Below are positions 47,134 through 57,424 of a stretch of 64,000 nucleotides of DNA, piece by piece. Under the pieces are notes generated by a model. That model worked only from the letters and a program-made list of their open reading frames with translations. It was not told the origin of the DNA and did not search any database. Location of the stretch: NCBI GenBank assembly GCA_016711295.1, contig JADJTE010000002.1, positions 186,001 to 250,000 on the forward strand, written 5' to 3'. This DNA comes from Sphingobacteriales bacterium. Its GTDB lineage: Bacteria; Bacteroidota; Bacteroidia; Chitinophagales; UBA2359. The first letter of the stretch is position 1. Each line of letters begins with the position of its first letter. The position numbers and the translations under genes were made by a program.

Positions 47134-48271
47134 CTACCGCTGCCCAAATTCAATGAGCGTTGCCCCAAAACCAAAGCGGTGGTCGTAATCGTTGTCGAAA
47201 TGTGCTACTTCGGTATATTCGAGCAATAGTTTCCAAATCTCCTGTTTTAATTTGCTCTTGCCCAAGCCATGAATAACGACCATGATTCCTTCGCGGCGGC
47301 GAATGGCTTCTTCCAATTGTTGTTTGGCATGGCGCCATTGTACTTGTATAATCTCGCCGTTGCTGAGGTGTTTGTGGGCGGGCAATAGTTTTTCGATATG
47401 CAAATCTACTTGGCGTAGGTGGGCATTCCAAGGTAACTTTGGGGCGGTGGCTGCTGTTCTGTTGCTTGCTTTGTTCTTGGGTTTTCAATTTTTCTGTTAC
47501 TATGCGATGCAGCTCTTCGGCGGGCAGGTCGGGCTTGGGTGTTTCTTGTGTGCGAGGGCTTTGACGGGGCAAGCGTGGGCATAGCTCTATGAGGTATGCC
47601 TTGTCGTTTATTTGCCCGACCCATTGCGGTGGGTTGCGGAGTAGGCGGGCTTTGGGTTTTGCGTCTCGCTCAAATTCGCGCAATATATCGCCGTCTTCTT
47701 CGTGCAGCGACAATACCGTAAAATCGAATTGTAGTTCGGGGCTTTCGTTCATATCGTCGTATTGTAGCGAATTGAGGATACACGTATCGCGCCCGCCGAT
47801 GATTTTTTGCAGCGAAAAAACGGACTTGTCGTGTGTATCTAAAAACAAGCGATATGAGAATTCGATAGGTTTTCCGCTGTCATTGATGAGGTGCAATAGG
47901 AAGTAATCAATCAGTCCGTCGGGGTGATAAAAGGGCTGCATTGCCAAGCGCAATCCTTTGTCGGGTAGGTTGTCGGGTAATGTATTGAAGCCCAGGGTGC
48001 GCAGGCGGTCGGCGGCGGTGTTTTTGTCTAAGGTTTTTGCGGTCAGTATAGCGGGCGGTTTGCCTTTTGTTGTGCTTGTATGCGTAGCATTGAGGTTTTT
48101 GGGTGCTTCGGGCGGTATGATTTCTAAGTGTTCGCCAAAAATAGGTATGACATCGCTGCCCATGCGCACCGCCACCGTTTCGCGGTCTATGATGCGCACC
48201 ACTTCGCCTATTTCGCCCGTAAATACCAAGCGCACTTTATCGCCTATTTTGGGTAATATGCTCGTTTTCAT
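47134..48271 (-). CDS. DUF2027/Smr-domain protein (one frame break)
   Basis: 378 residues when healed. The N-terminal part 'KTSILPKIGDKVRLVFTGEI' is a small beta domain of the MutS2-associated DUF2027 type, followed by a central beta domain with 'YHPDGLIDYFLLHLINDSG'. After a Gln- and Pro-rich linker, the C-terminus is an Smr domain: 'RQVDLHIEKLLPAH', 'EGIMVVIHGLGKSKLKQEI' and 'NDYDHRFGFGATLI', where HGxGxG is the nuclease motif. One extra base in the G4 run 47441-47444 breaks the frame in the linker. Smr domains nick or cleave nucleic acids, and recent work on relatives links them to ribosome rescue; the specific role here is open. Two bases separate it from rpoN, so it is in the same operon. 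Confidence 0.85.
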
Positions 48272-48273
48272 GG

Positions 48274-49782
48274 TCAAATTTTTTTGCGTAGCCGCGCTAC
48301 GGGTACGCCCAATTGTTCGCGATATTTGGCTACGGTTCGTCGGGCTATATTATATCCTTTGCTCATCAGCATTTCGGTCAATTTTTGGTCGGATAGGGGT
48401 TTGCGTTTGTTTTCTTTTTCCATAAAATCCGACAATATTTTTTTTACTTCGCGGGTCGATACTTCTTCGCCCGATTCGGTTTGCAGCGATTCGGAAAAGA
48501 ACGATTTGAGTTTAAATGTTCCAAACTCAGTTTGTACGTATTTGCTATTGGCTACCCGCGATACGGTCGAGATGTCCAAACCCGTCACATCGGCGATATC
48601 TTTTAATATCATAGGGCGCAAGCAGGTTTCGTCGCCGGTCAGGAAATAGTCGTGTTGGTAAGAGAGCATCGCGCTCATGGTGCGCAACATCGTAGCTTGG
48701 CGTTGTTTGATAGCATCGATAAACCACCTTGCGGCATCTATTTTTTGCTTGATAAACATCAAAGTTTCTTTTTGTTGGCGCGTTTTGACCTTTGCCCGCG
48801 AATATTCGCGCATCATATCGCGGTACGAATCGCTGATGCGCAGGTCGGGTGCGTTTTTGCTATTGAGCGACAATTGTAGCTCGCCGTTGTTGTTGTGTAT
48901 AATAAAGTCGGGTATGATATAGTTTTCGGGTTCTAAGGAAGCCGAGTAAGTGCTACCCGGCTTAGGATTGAGTTTCAAAACCTCTTGGATAGCGTCTTTT
49001 AGGTCGTCGTTGCTCAATCCCAATACGCGCAACAGTTTGTCGTAATGTTTTTTGGCAAATTCATCGAAGCAATTTTCTAAGATTGTTTCGGCAATGGCTA
49101 CGGAGCGGTGGTCTTTGAGCGCATTCTTTTTGCGGCGCAGTTGTATGAGCAGGCATTCTTGCAAATCGCGTGCGCCTACGCCTGGTGGGTCGAAACTTTG
49201 CACCAATTTGAGCAAGTTCTCTATCTCGCTGCTATCAGTAACAATATTTTGCCCAAAGGCGAGGTCGTCTACGATAGCTTCCAAATCGCGGCGCAAATAA
49301 CCATCATCGTCGATAGAACCAATGATTTGGGCGATGATTTGGTAGGAGCGGCTCGAAAGTTTGAGCATACCCAATTGTTGCATCAAACTTTCGTGAAACG
49401 TAATGGATATGGGTATCGGGATACTTTTATTGTCGTCGTCAGAATTATCGGAGTGGTCATCGCGCAATTTATACGAGGCTATATCGTCGTCCATCAGATA
49501 ATCGCTAAAATCCATGTCGTCGCTTGTGCTGGTGGTTGTATCGGCACTTTCGCTGCTTTCATATTCTTCGTCGTTATCTTTGACGGGCGATGAACAGAAG
49601 TCGGCGAAAGGGTCGGTGCTTTTCGATTCGTATAGCCCATCTTCCAAAGCAGGATTGACCTCTAACTCCTCTTTGATGCGTTCATCGAGCGATGCCGTGG
49701 GGATTTGCAGCAATTTCATCAACTGAATTTGCTGCGGCGATAATTTCTGAAGTAGTTTTTGACTTAAATTTTGTTGTAACAT
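48274..49782 (-). CDS. rpoN: RNA polymerase sigma-54 factor
   Basis: Alternative sigma factor, 502 residues, intact. Region I is 'LLQKLSPQQIQLMKLLQIPT', the acidic region II has many Asp and Ser, and the core-binding domain has 'DPPGVGARDLQECLLIQLRR'. The DNA-binding domain contains 'LKDIADVTGLDISTVSRVAN' and the RpoN box ARRTVAKYREQLGVP. In the cell it needs enhancer-binding AAA+ activators, none of which are in the window. It is cotranscribed with the Smr gene downstream. A minus-strand TAATTTTG at 49853-49860 could be its -7 box. Confidence 0.97.
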   Translation of the reverse strand: MLQQNLSQKLLQKLSPQQIQLMKLLQIPTASLDERIKEELEVNPALEDGLYESKSTDPFADFCSSPVKDNDEEYESSESADTTTSTSDDMDFSDYLMDDDIASYKLRDDHSDNSDDDNKSIPIPISITFHESLMQQLGMLKLSSRSYQIIAQIIGSIDDDGYLRRDLEAIVDDLAFGQNIVTDSSEIENLLKLVQSFDPPGVGARDLQECLLIQLRRKKNALKDHRSVAIAETILENCFDEFAKKHYDKLLRVLGLSNDDLKDAIQEVLKLNPKPGSTYSASLEPENYIIPDFIIHNNNGELQLSLNSKNAPDLRISDSYRDMMREYSRAKVKTRQQKETLMFIKQKIDAARWFIDAIKQRQATMLRTMSAMLSYQHDYFLTGDETCLRPMILKDIADVTGLDISTVSRVANSKYVQTEFGTFKLKSFFSESLQTESGEEVSTREVKKILSDFMEKENKRKPLSDQKLTEMLMSKGYNIARRTVAKYREQLGVPVARLRKKI

Positions 49783-49974
49783 ACATTAACGCAATAATGC
49801 TTGCGCGGTAAAGTGCAAACTTTTTGTGCCTCTAATAATTGATTGGAAAGGGCAAAATTAAGCTAAAGAACTGTAAATACAGTATTTTACGCTGTTATGA
49901 CGTGGATTTTTTTGAAAGTAGCTATTTGGGCAAAGAAATTAGTGCTAACTATCGCACTTCACAGTATATTGCCG

Positions 49975-49982
49975 TATCTTTG
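49975..49982 (+). promoter_or_regulatory. Probable -7 promoter box of asnS
   Basis: TATCTTTG within GCCGTATCTTTGC, the same 13-mer as in the tRNA-His promoter. The -33 element is weak at the expected distance. The leader to the ATG would be about 75 bases. Confidence 0.55.
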
Positions 49983-50065
49983 CACGCTATTTTTTAAAAA
50001 AATAAATTAGGTCTGCCCTTACTTTGTCTATAAGTCCTGTGCAGCCGCTTAAATCATAGAACATA

Positions 50066-51588
50066 ATGCCTCAAATTCAACAATTAGCCCAATACGAAGG
50101 CAGCACTATCACCCTGCAGGGTTGGGTAGCCAATAAGCGCAGCAGCGGAAAAGTAGCCTTTTTGGTCTTGCGCGATGGTTCGGGATATGCCCAATGCGTT
50201 GCCGAACTGCAAACCGTAGGCGAAGATGCCTTTGAACAACTCAAACGCCTAACCCTCGAAAGCGCGGTAGCCTTGACGGGCAAAGTGGTCAAAGACCAGA
50301 AACAGGCAGGCGGCTACGAATTGCAAGTGACGAGCCTACACGTCTATCATATTGCCGAAGAATACCCACTGGGCAAAAAAGAACACGGTGTCGATTTTTT
50401 GATGAACAAACGGCACTTGTGGCTGCGTTCAAGCCGTCCTTGGGCAATTATGCGCATTAGAAACCAAGTACAGTTTTCGATACATAATTTTTTCCAACAA
50501 CGCGGCTTTGTGCAGATGGACGCACCTATCTTGACGGGCAACGCCTGCGAAGGTACTACTACGCTGTTTGAAACAGAATTTTACAAAAAAGACAATACCG
50601 CTTATTTGTCGCAATCGGGGCAATTATACGGCGAAGCTATGGCGATGGCTATGGGCAAAATATATACGTTTGGACCTACATTCCGCGCCGAACGCTCGCT
50701 AACACCGCGCCACTTATCCGAATTTTGGATGATAGAACCCGAAATGGCTTTCTGCGACCTCGACATGGATATGGATTTGATAGAAGAATTTGTGCGTACC
50801 CTCGTGCAAGATGTATGGAACAATTGCCGCACCGAACTCGAAACCTTAGAACGCGCTACTACGCTGTTCGAAAATATACATAAGCCTTTCCCGCGCATCA
50901 CCTACGACCATGCCGTGCGCCTCATTCGCGGCGAAGAAGACCTCGACGGACGCAACGCCATCGCCCTATTAGAAAACGACCTCGCCACTGCCCAACAGCA
51001 ATTAGACGAAAAACAAACTGACGTAGCTAAATGTGAAGCCCTCGTCAGTGGCGGAACGCTCAAAAAAGGTGAAATCAACTACTACCAAAGTAAAATTGAC
51101 AAATTAAAAGCCGAAATCAAAAATTGGAAGACGACGTGCGCAATATCCCACAATGGATAGAGTCGTCGCGCAATTTTCCGCCCGGCGAAGACTTTGGCTC
51201 GCCCAACGAAAAAGCCCTGACGCGCTTGTTCCATACGCCCGTAATGGTCTATAAATGGCCATCGGACATCAAAGCGTTTTATATGAAACGCTACCCCGAC
51301 GACCCACGCTATGTCAAAGGAGTTGATTTATTAGCCCCCGAAGGTTTTGGTGAAATTGTAGGCGGCTCTGAACGCGAAGATAATTTTGACATTTTACACG
51401 CCGCTATTCAAAAGCACGAACTGCCCATGGAGGCTTTCGAATGGTACTTAGACCTGCGCCGATTTGGGTCGGTACCACACGCGGGTTTTGGTTTGGGTTT
51501 CGAGCGCGTTATTATGTGGCTGACAGGCGCGGCGCATATCCGCGAAACAATACCTTTCCCGCGCTACTACGGACGCTTATTTCCGTAA
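50066..51588 (+). CDS. asnS: Asparaginyl-tRNA synthetase (one frame break)
   Basis: Cytoplasmic class II synthetase, 507 residues when healed. The OB-fold anticodon domain has 'TLQGWVANKRSSGKVAFLVL'. Class II motif 2 is 'GPTFRAERSLTPRHLSEFWM', and motif 3 is 'GFGLGFERVIMWLTG'. A coiled-coil insert typical of Bacteroidota AsnS, 'LEDEKQ-like' with 'LLENDLATAQQQLDEKQTDV', lies between about residues 305 and 360. One A missing from the run at 51119-51123 separates 'KLKAEIK' from 'LEDDVRNIPQWIESS'. Because the gene is essential, the break is almost certainly not real. Confidence 0.96.
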
Positions 51589-51657
51589 TTCATCGCCTCC
51601 TGAGCTTGCGCGAAAAAACAGCGCACTATTGTCACTATACATTAGTCATAACAACGA

Positions 51658-51701
51658 AAGCGATTTTCGAGCTATATACAGCCCGGAAATCGCTTCAATT
51701 T
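51658..51701 (+). terminator. Intrinsic terminator after asnS
   Basis: AAGCGATTTTCG (51658-51669) pairs with CGGAAATCGCTT (51684-51695), followed by CAATTTTT. The converging unknown gene on the minus strand ends about 50 bases beyond. Confidence 0.75.
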
Positions 51702-51749
51702 TTACCCCGAAGACGCTGCCGATGCTCAGAGCAGCGAGACGGGAGATAG

Positions 51750-52543
51750 CTACTCGATGATATATACATCATCGTCGCTGTCTTCGTTGTCGTTATCAGA
51801 TTCAGGAGTACCGCCGAGGCTACGCATCGTAATTTTGGGTGTACTGTGGTCAAACGAAAAATGGTCTTCTTTAAATTCGATGCGCACAGCTTTGATACCA
51901 AATGTAATTTTTTCGGCGGCATCGTGGTGTGAAAGTTCGGTTTTTTGTTCGTAGTATGGTCGATATCGACATTTGCATTGGCGATACTCGTATTGACACC
52001 GATTGATTGGGTATTGGTAGCCGATTTTCCGTATTGCATATCCGCCGCGCTCATCGTTGTCGATACCATATATAAATCGCCGCTGCGCAACTTGAGGTAG
52101 TTTGGGCTGGTTTTATCCAATTCGTGCCCGTTCATAAACTTGCCGATTGCCTCTAAATTGGCTTGGTACTGCTCTACGTCAGTAGCCATAAATACCAATT
52201 CGCCTTCGCGTTGTAGGGCAATTTGCAGGGCGGCTTCTACTTCGGCGGCACTTTTTAGCCCTTTGAGCAATTCGCTGAGGTCGGCAGAAGCACCCACGCT
52301 GGTTTTGCTCATGCGGCTGATTTCGATATTGGCTATTTTGGCGGGTTTGTTGAAAAAGGTGCTTGATTCTACCTCTGTGTTGCCTACAAATAATTCGTGT
52401 ATAGCACTGCCTACGGCACTAAAACGCCCGCCCATGCCCAATACAGCACCTGTGCGCTCTAAGAGCATCAAGGGGAATAGGCCTGTTTGTGGCGGTGCTA
52501 CCTGCGATAAGCCAAACGATTTTAATTGTTTTTTTAGACTCAT
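51750..52543 (-). CDS. Protein of unknown function with an acidic C-terminus (one frame break)
   Basis: No family recognised. 264 residues when one base is restored at 51951-51959. There is no signal peptide; the N-terminal 'LKKQLKSFGLSQVAPPQTG' and 'FSAVGSAIHELFVGNTE' suggest a cytoplasmic protein. A helical middle contains 'DLSELLKGLKSAAEVEAALQ'. After the break it continues 'YEQKTELSHHDAAEKITFGI' and ends in an acidic tail rich in Asp, Glu and Ser, 'SDNDNEDSDDDVYIIE'. As written, the C-terminus is an unrelated basic frame. It is monocistronic and convergent with asnS. Confidence 0.6.
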
Positions 52544-52607
52544 GATAATGGGTATTGGAATAGATGAACGTTTATTTGGCGCAAATGTACGTTTAATTTT
52601 TGTTTTT

Positions 52608-54116
52608 TTATTTGACTGCCTTAATTTTGTAAAGATATTGAGCGGCGAGGTACAACAAGGCTATTTGTGGCGCGTGTAGGGGCAAAGCATAGCGCAAATA
52701 GAAAGGATGCGCTATTGCGCTAAATATCGCATATATACCGATAAATAATAGCAAATAGGCGGCAATGGGGGCGGCGTGAGGCAGGGTGGGCGCGTATTGC
52801 TTGTAGCGCGAAGCGACGGTGCCAATAGCAGCGGCACACAGCAACCACAACAATACATTGGCAGGGCGGCAGAGGGTAGCGATATACGTGGCTATCCAAT
52901 CGTGCCGCGCTTCAAAACTGCGGTCGCCATATAGTTGTTGCACAATTTCGTCGGTTTGGGCTACGTTGCGGTAGCTCAAAAAATCGTAGCGCGGCACAAT
53001 AATATTGGCAGCATTGGGCAATATAAAATGGCGCACATACAGCCAAGGGTAGTGTTGGCGCAATAGTTGGGCATAGTTGCCCATTTGCATTCCTACCCGC
53101 ACCCAAGCGCGGGTATAGTCCGAACCCTGATTTTTTTGCCAATAATCGAATAAGGCTTTTTTGCCTGCCCTTTCTTTGCCCCAGATAAACATAGTGCCCA
53201 TTACATTATGGGTATTATACATTTCTTTTGGTTCGGACAATACCTGTTGATGGATATTGCGCAATGCTTCGCTGGCAATGGCGTCGGGCTGCAAATCGAT
53301 ATAAGGAATGACCGCAGTAGCATTATTGGCTTGCGCCCAGCCGCTAAATGCCGAAAAAGTATCAACACCAAATCGCTGGCGCATCTCGGCTTTGGTGGCT
53401 ACATATATATACACTCCTATGAGCAGGGGCAAGACAGGCAGATAATAGCGTTGCTTGCCATTTTGCAAGGCGAGCAACAAGGCAGAAAACACGGGATAGA
53501 ACAAACCTGCATAGCGCACATTGACCGCCCAATACATTACTAAGAGATGCAACAATAGCATAGGCAAGCTGAAACGCCGCCACAGCCAAATGCCGCTGGT
53601 GAGCCATACGAGGCTGAGGGTGCTAAAAATGCTATCGCTTAGTAGGGCGTTGGTCAAAAACAGCGTAGCAGGAGATATAAGCAACAGAATAGCAGCCGCA
53701 CCGAACAAAATACGGCGCACAGGGCGCACGAAATATTGCAGGGTGAGCAGAAAAAACGAATTGGCGAGGGCATGAAGCCAAAATTGGGCTGCAAAGACAA
53801 AAAACGTACTTGCCGAGATAGCGCGAAACGCACTCAAAAACCACGAATAGCCAATAGGCCGATAGCCGTCTATCTTGCCGCTGACCGAACATGCCAAATA
53901 GCTACCCGTATCGGCATTGGTATAGGGCGAAGGATAGGTATAGGCAACGAACAAAAAGGCGAGTAGATGTATGGCTACCAACAATAGTAGGTCGGGGCGG
54001 CGGTCGGGGTGGCGCAAGAAGGCAAAAAAAGTGTCGGGCTGCGCTGCAATATGGGTGGGCGGCTGTGTTGGCGGGTGGCTTGCTTGGGCGGCGGCTTGGC
54101 GTTTGGGCAGAGTCAT
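52608..54116 (-). CDS. GT39/ArnT-like integral membrane glycosyltransferase-type protein
   Basis: 502 residues from the ATG at 54116 (an in-frame extension to 54281 has no membrane or domain character). About 10-12 transmembrane helices are visible, starting 'PDLLLLVAIHLLAFLFVAYT'. The first periplasmic loop, 'PSPYTNADTGSYLACSVSGK' with 'GYRPIGYSWFL', has the Asp and the glycine-rich turn seen in dolichyl/undecaprenyl-phosphate-sugar transferases. Later helices include 'ISPATLFLTNALLSDSIFST'. It probably transfers a sugar from a lipid carrier outside the membrane, but the donor and acceptor are unknown. Confidence 0.65.
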   Translation of the reverse strand: MTLPKRQAAAQASHPPTQPPTHIAAQPDTFFAFLRHPDRRPDLLLLVAIHLLAFLFVAYTYPSPYTNADTGSYLACSVSGKIDGYRPIGYSWFLSAFRAISASTFFVFAAQFWLHALANSFFLLTLQYFVRPVRRILFGAAAILLLISPATLFLTNALLSDSIFSTLSLVWLTSGIWLWRRFSLPMLLLHLLVMYWAVNVRYAGLFYPVFSALLLALQNGKQRYYLPVLPLLIGVYIYVATKAEMRQRFGVDTFSAFSGWAQANNATAVIPYIDLQPDAIASEALRNIHQQVLSEPKEMYNTHNVMGTMFIWGKERAGKKALFDYWQKNQGSDYTRAWVRVGMQMGNYAQLLRQHYPWLYVRHFILPNAANIIVPRYDFLSYRNVAQTDEIVQQLYGDRSFEARHDWIATYIATLCRPANVLLWLLCAAAIGTVASRYKQYAPTLPHAAPIAAYLLLFIGIYAIFSAIAHPFYLRYALPLHAPQIALLYLAAQYLYKIKAVK

Positions 54117-54253
54117 GGTCAAAGAGGGTAGGGGGAGGCTTTGGGTAGTGGTGCCTTTTTGCGGTAGGGCAAATAAGTACCTAAAATAGCACGCATAGTA
54201 GGTGCGCGGCGTGGTTTTGTTGAAAGAAGGTTGAACTTCGAAGCAGTAAGTGC

Positions 54254-54292
54254 AAAAAAATATGGCATGTTGTGCTGCCACAACATACCATA
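54254..54292 (-). terminator. Intrinsic terminator of the RRM gene
   Basis: On the minus strand TATGGTATGTTGTG and CACAACATGCCATA form a 14-bp stem (one mismatch or wobble) with a 4-base loop, followed by seven T. It lies about 60 bases past the stop codon. Confidence 0.88.
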
Positions 54293-54351
54293 CCGCTTAC
54301 AAAGTAAAGGAGAAAAGACTTTAAAACATGTTGTAACAGTCCGGAGAGTGT

Positions 54352-54606
54352 TTATTGCATATCTTTTTTGTGGAAAGCCTTGTTTACTTTTAGTTCTCTG
54401 CCTTTGAGCTTTCTACCATTCATGGCATTGATAGCTCGGTCGCCGGAAGCGTCATCGGTCATCTCTACAAAGCCAAAGCCTTTGGAGCGGCCGGTTTCAT
54501 GGTCTTTGACAATCTTTACAGACTGTACATCGCCATAATTTGCAAATGCATCTGCTAATTCCTCTTCGGTGGTAGCAAAAGCGAGATTGCCTACGTAAAT
54601 AGTCAT
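54352..54606 (-). CDS. RRM-domain RNA-binding protein
   Basis: 84 residues from the ATG at 54606. A single RNA recognition motif has RNP2 'IYVGNL' at residues 3-8 and RNP1 'KGFGFVEM' near residue 42, followed by the C-terminal basic tail 'LKVNKAFHKKDMQ'. Such small RRM proteins are common in Bacteroidota and may act as RNA chaperones or post-transcriptional regulators. It lies downstream of an OmpR-type regulator and has its own strong terminator. Confidence 0.9.
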   Translation of the reverse strand: MTIYVGNLAFATTEEELADAFANYGDVQSVKIVKDHETGRSKGFGFVEMTDDASGDRAINAMNGRKLKGRELKVNKAFHKKDMQ

Positions 54607-54706
54607 AAAAAAAAACGAAACGAAATGAAAAAAATGAAAAGCACGGCAAAGATAGCTGTTTTTAGGCAACTTTTTGCAGAAAGGAACTAAATTTTTTATT
54701 TTTGAG

Positions 54707-55405
54707 TTAAGCATCAAATTTATAACCTATTCCTTTGAGGGTTTTTATATGGCCGTCGCCTAATTTTTCGCGTATTTTTCGGATATGTACATCTATGGTT
54801 CGGTCGCCAACGATGATGTCCGAACCCCAAATTTTGAGTAATATTTCGTCGCGCGTAAAAACTTTGCCTGGTTTGGAGGCTAATAGCAACAGCAGGCTAA
54901 ATTCTTTGCGTGGCAGTTCGATGATTTCGCCGTTGCGCCATACCGTAAACCGTTCTTTATCGATTTCTATACCTCCTGCCCGGACAATCTGATTGGGCGA
55001 AATGCTGGGTAGCGGAGCCGCGGTGTCTTGGTAGCGGCGAAGGAGCGATTTTATTTTACTCACAAACAAATGAGGCTTGATGGGCTTGGTCAGGTAGTCG
55101 TCGGCACCTAAATCTAATCCCATGAGTTGGGAGAAATCTTCGCTTCGAGCGGTCAGAAATACAATTAGGGTTTGCTTGAAATCAGGCAGCATACGCAGTT
55201 CGCGGCAGGTTTGCATACCGTCTAATTCGGGCATCATCACGTCCAGAACGATGAGGTGGGGTTTTTCGCGCTGTGCGATGGCTATGGCTTCTTTGCCATT
55301 GAGGGCTTTGAATACAGTATAGCCCTCTTTGCGAAGGTTATATTGCATAAACTCTAAGGCATCGGGCTCGTCGTCAGCAAGTAAGATTTTTATGCCCTTG
55401 TTCAT
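54707..55405 (-). CDS. OmpR/PhoB-family response regulator
   Basis: 232 residues, intact. The receiver domain has 'KILLADDEPDALEFMQYNLR', phospho-acceptor Asp in 'LIVLDVMMPELDGM', Thr in 'VFLTARSED', and Lys in 'YLTKPIKPHLF'. The winged helix has 'IELPRKEFSLLLLLASKPGK' and 'DRTIDVHIRKIREKLGD', ending 'TLKGIGYKFDA'. No histidine kinase is adjacent within the window, so the partner is unknown. Confidence 0.93.
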   Translation of the reverse strand: MNKGIKILLADDEPDALEFMQYNLRKEGYTVFKALNGKEAIAIAQREKPHLIVLDVMMPELDGMQTCRELRMLPDFKQTLIVFLTARSEDFSQLMGLDLGADDYLTKPIKPHLFVSKIKSLLRRYQDTAAPLPSISPNQIVRAGGIEIDKERFTVWRNGEIIELPRKEFSLLLLLASKPGKVFTRDEILLKIWGSDIIVGDRTIDVHIRKIREKLGDGHIKTLKGIGYKFDA

Positions 55406-55644
55406 GAATGTATTTGTTTGTTTAAAATTTTTGATTTTCGATTGTGGCTTATACTTATTTTTGAATGTTCTAAGATGAGGTGCTGCGTGCTTATTTTATA
55501 ATGTTATTTTCATTTCCAAGCGTTCGGCGGATAGAGATTAGCACGCAAAACTAAATTTTGAGGTGCTGATATTAGGTAGCAACAGGCAAGGCAGCCTAGA
55601 ATAATGCCGCAAATATCGGGCACAATTTATTTACTTGTATTAGA

Positions 55645-55675
55645 TTGGCAGTTTGCTAATAGTTTCTTAACTTTG
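55645..55675 (+). promoter_or_regulatory. Promoter of the DUF4286 gene
   Basis: TTG at 55645-55647 and TAACTTTG at 55668-55675 have a 20-base spacer. The expected start of transcription is within a few bases of the ATG at 55685, so the mRNA may be nearly leaderless. Confidence 0.6.
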
Positions 55676-55684
55676 CAGCTATCT

Positions 55685-55989
55685 ATGTTATTATACAACG
55701 TTACGGTTAAAATCGATTTGGCGGTTCATGACGAATGGCTCGCTTGGATGCGCGAAGAGCATATACCCAAGGTTATGTACTGGGCATGTTTCAGAGCCAC
55801 CGCATTTGTCGTTTGTTAGAACAAGACGAAAGCGACGGCATCACATACGCCATACAATATTTTTGCGAAAGCTACGATAAATATCGACTTTATCAAGAGA
55901 AATACGCGCCGACTTTGCAACGCGAACACACCCACCGATTCCGCAATCATTTTGTAGCATTCCGCACCCTACTCAAAATCGTAGAATAG
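55685..55989 (+). CDS. DUF4286 family protein (one frame break)
   Basis: Small cytoplasmic protein, 101 residues when one T is added near 55775-55779. The N-terminal 'MLLYNVTVKIDLAVHDEWLA' and the C-terminal 'ITYAIQYFCESYDKYRLYQE' with 'FRNHFVAFRTLLKIVE' match DUF4286, a ferredoxin-like alpha/beta family found widely in Bacteroidota with no known function. The break falls between 'EEHIPKVM' and 'LGMFQSHRICRLLEQDES'. It is monocistronic with its own promoter. Confidence 0.85.
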
Positions 55990-56019
55990 CGCGTGCTAAG
56001 AGAGTTGCTTGGCACGCGC
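55989..56019 (+). terminator. GC-rich hairpin after the DUF4286 gene
   Basis: GCGCGTGC (55989-55996) and GCACGCGC (56012-56019) pair perfectly, starting at the last base of the stop codon. A T run is lacking. The motif GCGCGTGCTG recurs at about 56046. Confidence 0.5.
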
Positions 56020-56116
56020 CCTTATTGGTACTCGGCATCAATAGGGGCGCGTGCTGTTATAGTCAAATTATCGCGACCTATTGCGGTAGGGCTGCGGCAA
56101 TTAAGTGAATGATATA

Positions 56117-57268
56117 ATGAAAAAAACTCAATTATTTAAAGAATTTTTTGACAGTGAGAAATCGGGCGGGCTAATACTTATTGCTTGCACCGTTGTATCC
56201 TTATTGATTGCCAATTCCGATTTTGGGTCAGCATATCATCACCTTTGGCAAACACAATTTCAGGGGCATAGCCTCGAACATTGGATAAATGATGGGCTAA
56301 TGACCGTTTTCTTTTTGCTCATTGGTTTGGAGTTGGAAAGAGAAATTTATCAAGGCGAGCTTTCGAGCATACAAAATGCGTTGTTGCCCATTTTGGGGGC
56401 AGTAGGCGGTATGTTTGTGCCCGCAGGTATTTTTCTGCTTTTTAATGTCGGAACTATTACGCAGGCAGGTGCAGGTATTCCGATGGCCACCGACATTGCT
56501 TTTGCACTGGGGGTAATGTCGCTTTTGGGCAACCGCGTACCCACCTCGCTAAAAGTCTTTTTAACAGCATTAGCGGTAATTGACGACTTAGGAGCAATAC
56601 TTATTATTGCTATTTTTTATACCAAAACCTTGCTATGGACAAATCTATTTATCGCGTTAGGAATTTTTGCCCTGCTTTTGGCACTCAATAGAATTAAAGT
56701 GAGAAATTTATTTCCTTACTTGATTGGCGGCATTGCGATGTGGTATTTTATGCTTTATTCGGGCGTACATGCCACCATAACGGGCGTTCTATTGGCGTTT
56801 GCCATACCTTTTGGGAACGGCGACGAGAAATCGCCATCATATATTTTACAACATTTTTTACACAAACCCGTAGCGTTTATCGTACTTCCGATTTTTGCAT
56901 TAGCCAATACCGCCATAAGCATTGATGGCAATATAGCAAAAGTATTGGTAGAAAATTACGGTTTAGGGATTTACATTGGGCTGGTAGTTGGGAAACCATT
57001 GGGTATTTTCGCGCTCACTTTTCTATTCGTAACTTTTAATCTGTGCCAACTGCCAGCAGACCTCAATTGGAAAAATATTTTTGGGGTTGGAATTTTGGCA
57101 GGCATAGGATTTACGATGTCAATTTTTATAACATTGCTTGCCTTTGATGACGAAACGATAATAAATAATTCCAAATTGGTTATTTTGCTTTCGTCTTTGA
57201 CCGCGGGGCTTTTGGGCTTCGCTATGCTAAAATTGACCCTGCCGACAACGGAGAGTAGAGATGAATGA
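56117..57268 (+). CDS. nhaA: Na+/H+ antiporter NhaA
   Basis: Inner-membrane secondary transporter that exchanges Na+ or Li+ for H+; 383 residues from the ATG at 56117 (a GTG start four codons upstream is possible). The ion-binding Asp pair is in 'ALAVIDDLGAILIIAIFY' near residue 155. 'GVMSLLGNRVPTSLKVFLTA' and 'GMFVPAGIFLLFNVGTI' are also conserved, and 'HATITGVLLAFAIPFG' is a hallmark. The frame is intact, about 11-12 helices. It appears monocistronic. Confidence 0.95.
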   Translation: MKKTQLFKEFFDSEKSGGLILIACTVVSLLIANSDFGSAYHHLWQTQFQGHSLEHWINDGLMTVFFLLIGLELEREIYQGELSSIQNALLPILGAVGGMFVPAGIFLLFNVGTITQAGAGIPMATDIAFALGVMSLLGNRVPTSLKVFLTALAVIDDLGAILIIAIFYTKTLLWTNLFIALGIFALLLALNRIKVRNLFPYLIGGIAMWYFMLYSGVHATITGVLLAFAIPFGNGDEKSPSYILQHFLHKPVAFIVLPIFALANTAISIDGNIAKVLVENYGLGIYIGLVVGKPLGIFALTFLFVTFNLCQLPADLNWKNIFGVGILAGIGFTMSIFITLLAFDDETIINNSKLVILLSSLTAGLLGFAMLKLTLPTTESRDE

Positions 57269-57424
57269 TACTGCGAAATGCGTTTTTAGGACTATGGCTC
57301 AAAAAAGTCGAGAATAGCCTTATGGATGTTTTTAAATAGAATTTGTTTTTTAGGAATGATCGACAAGGCAGAATGTCGTAATTTCACTCCTCAACTTCCT
57401 TTGATACGCTTTTTCCATTCAGCG

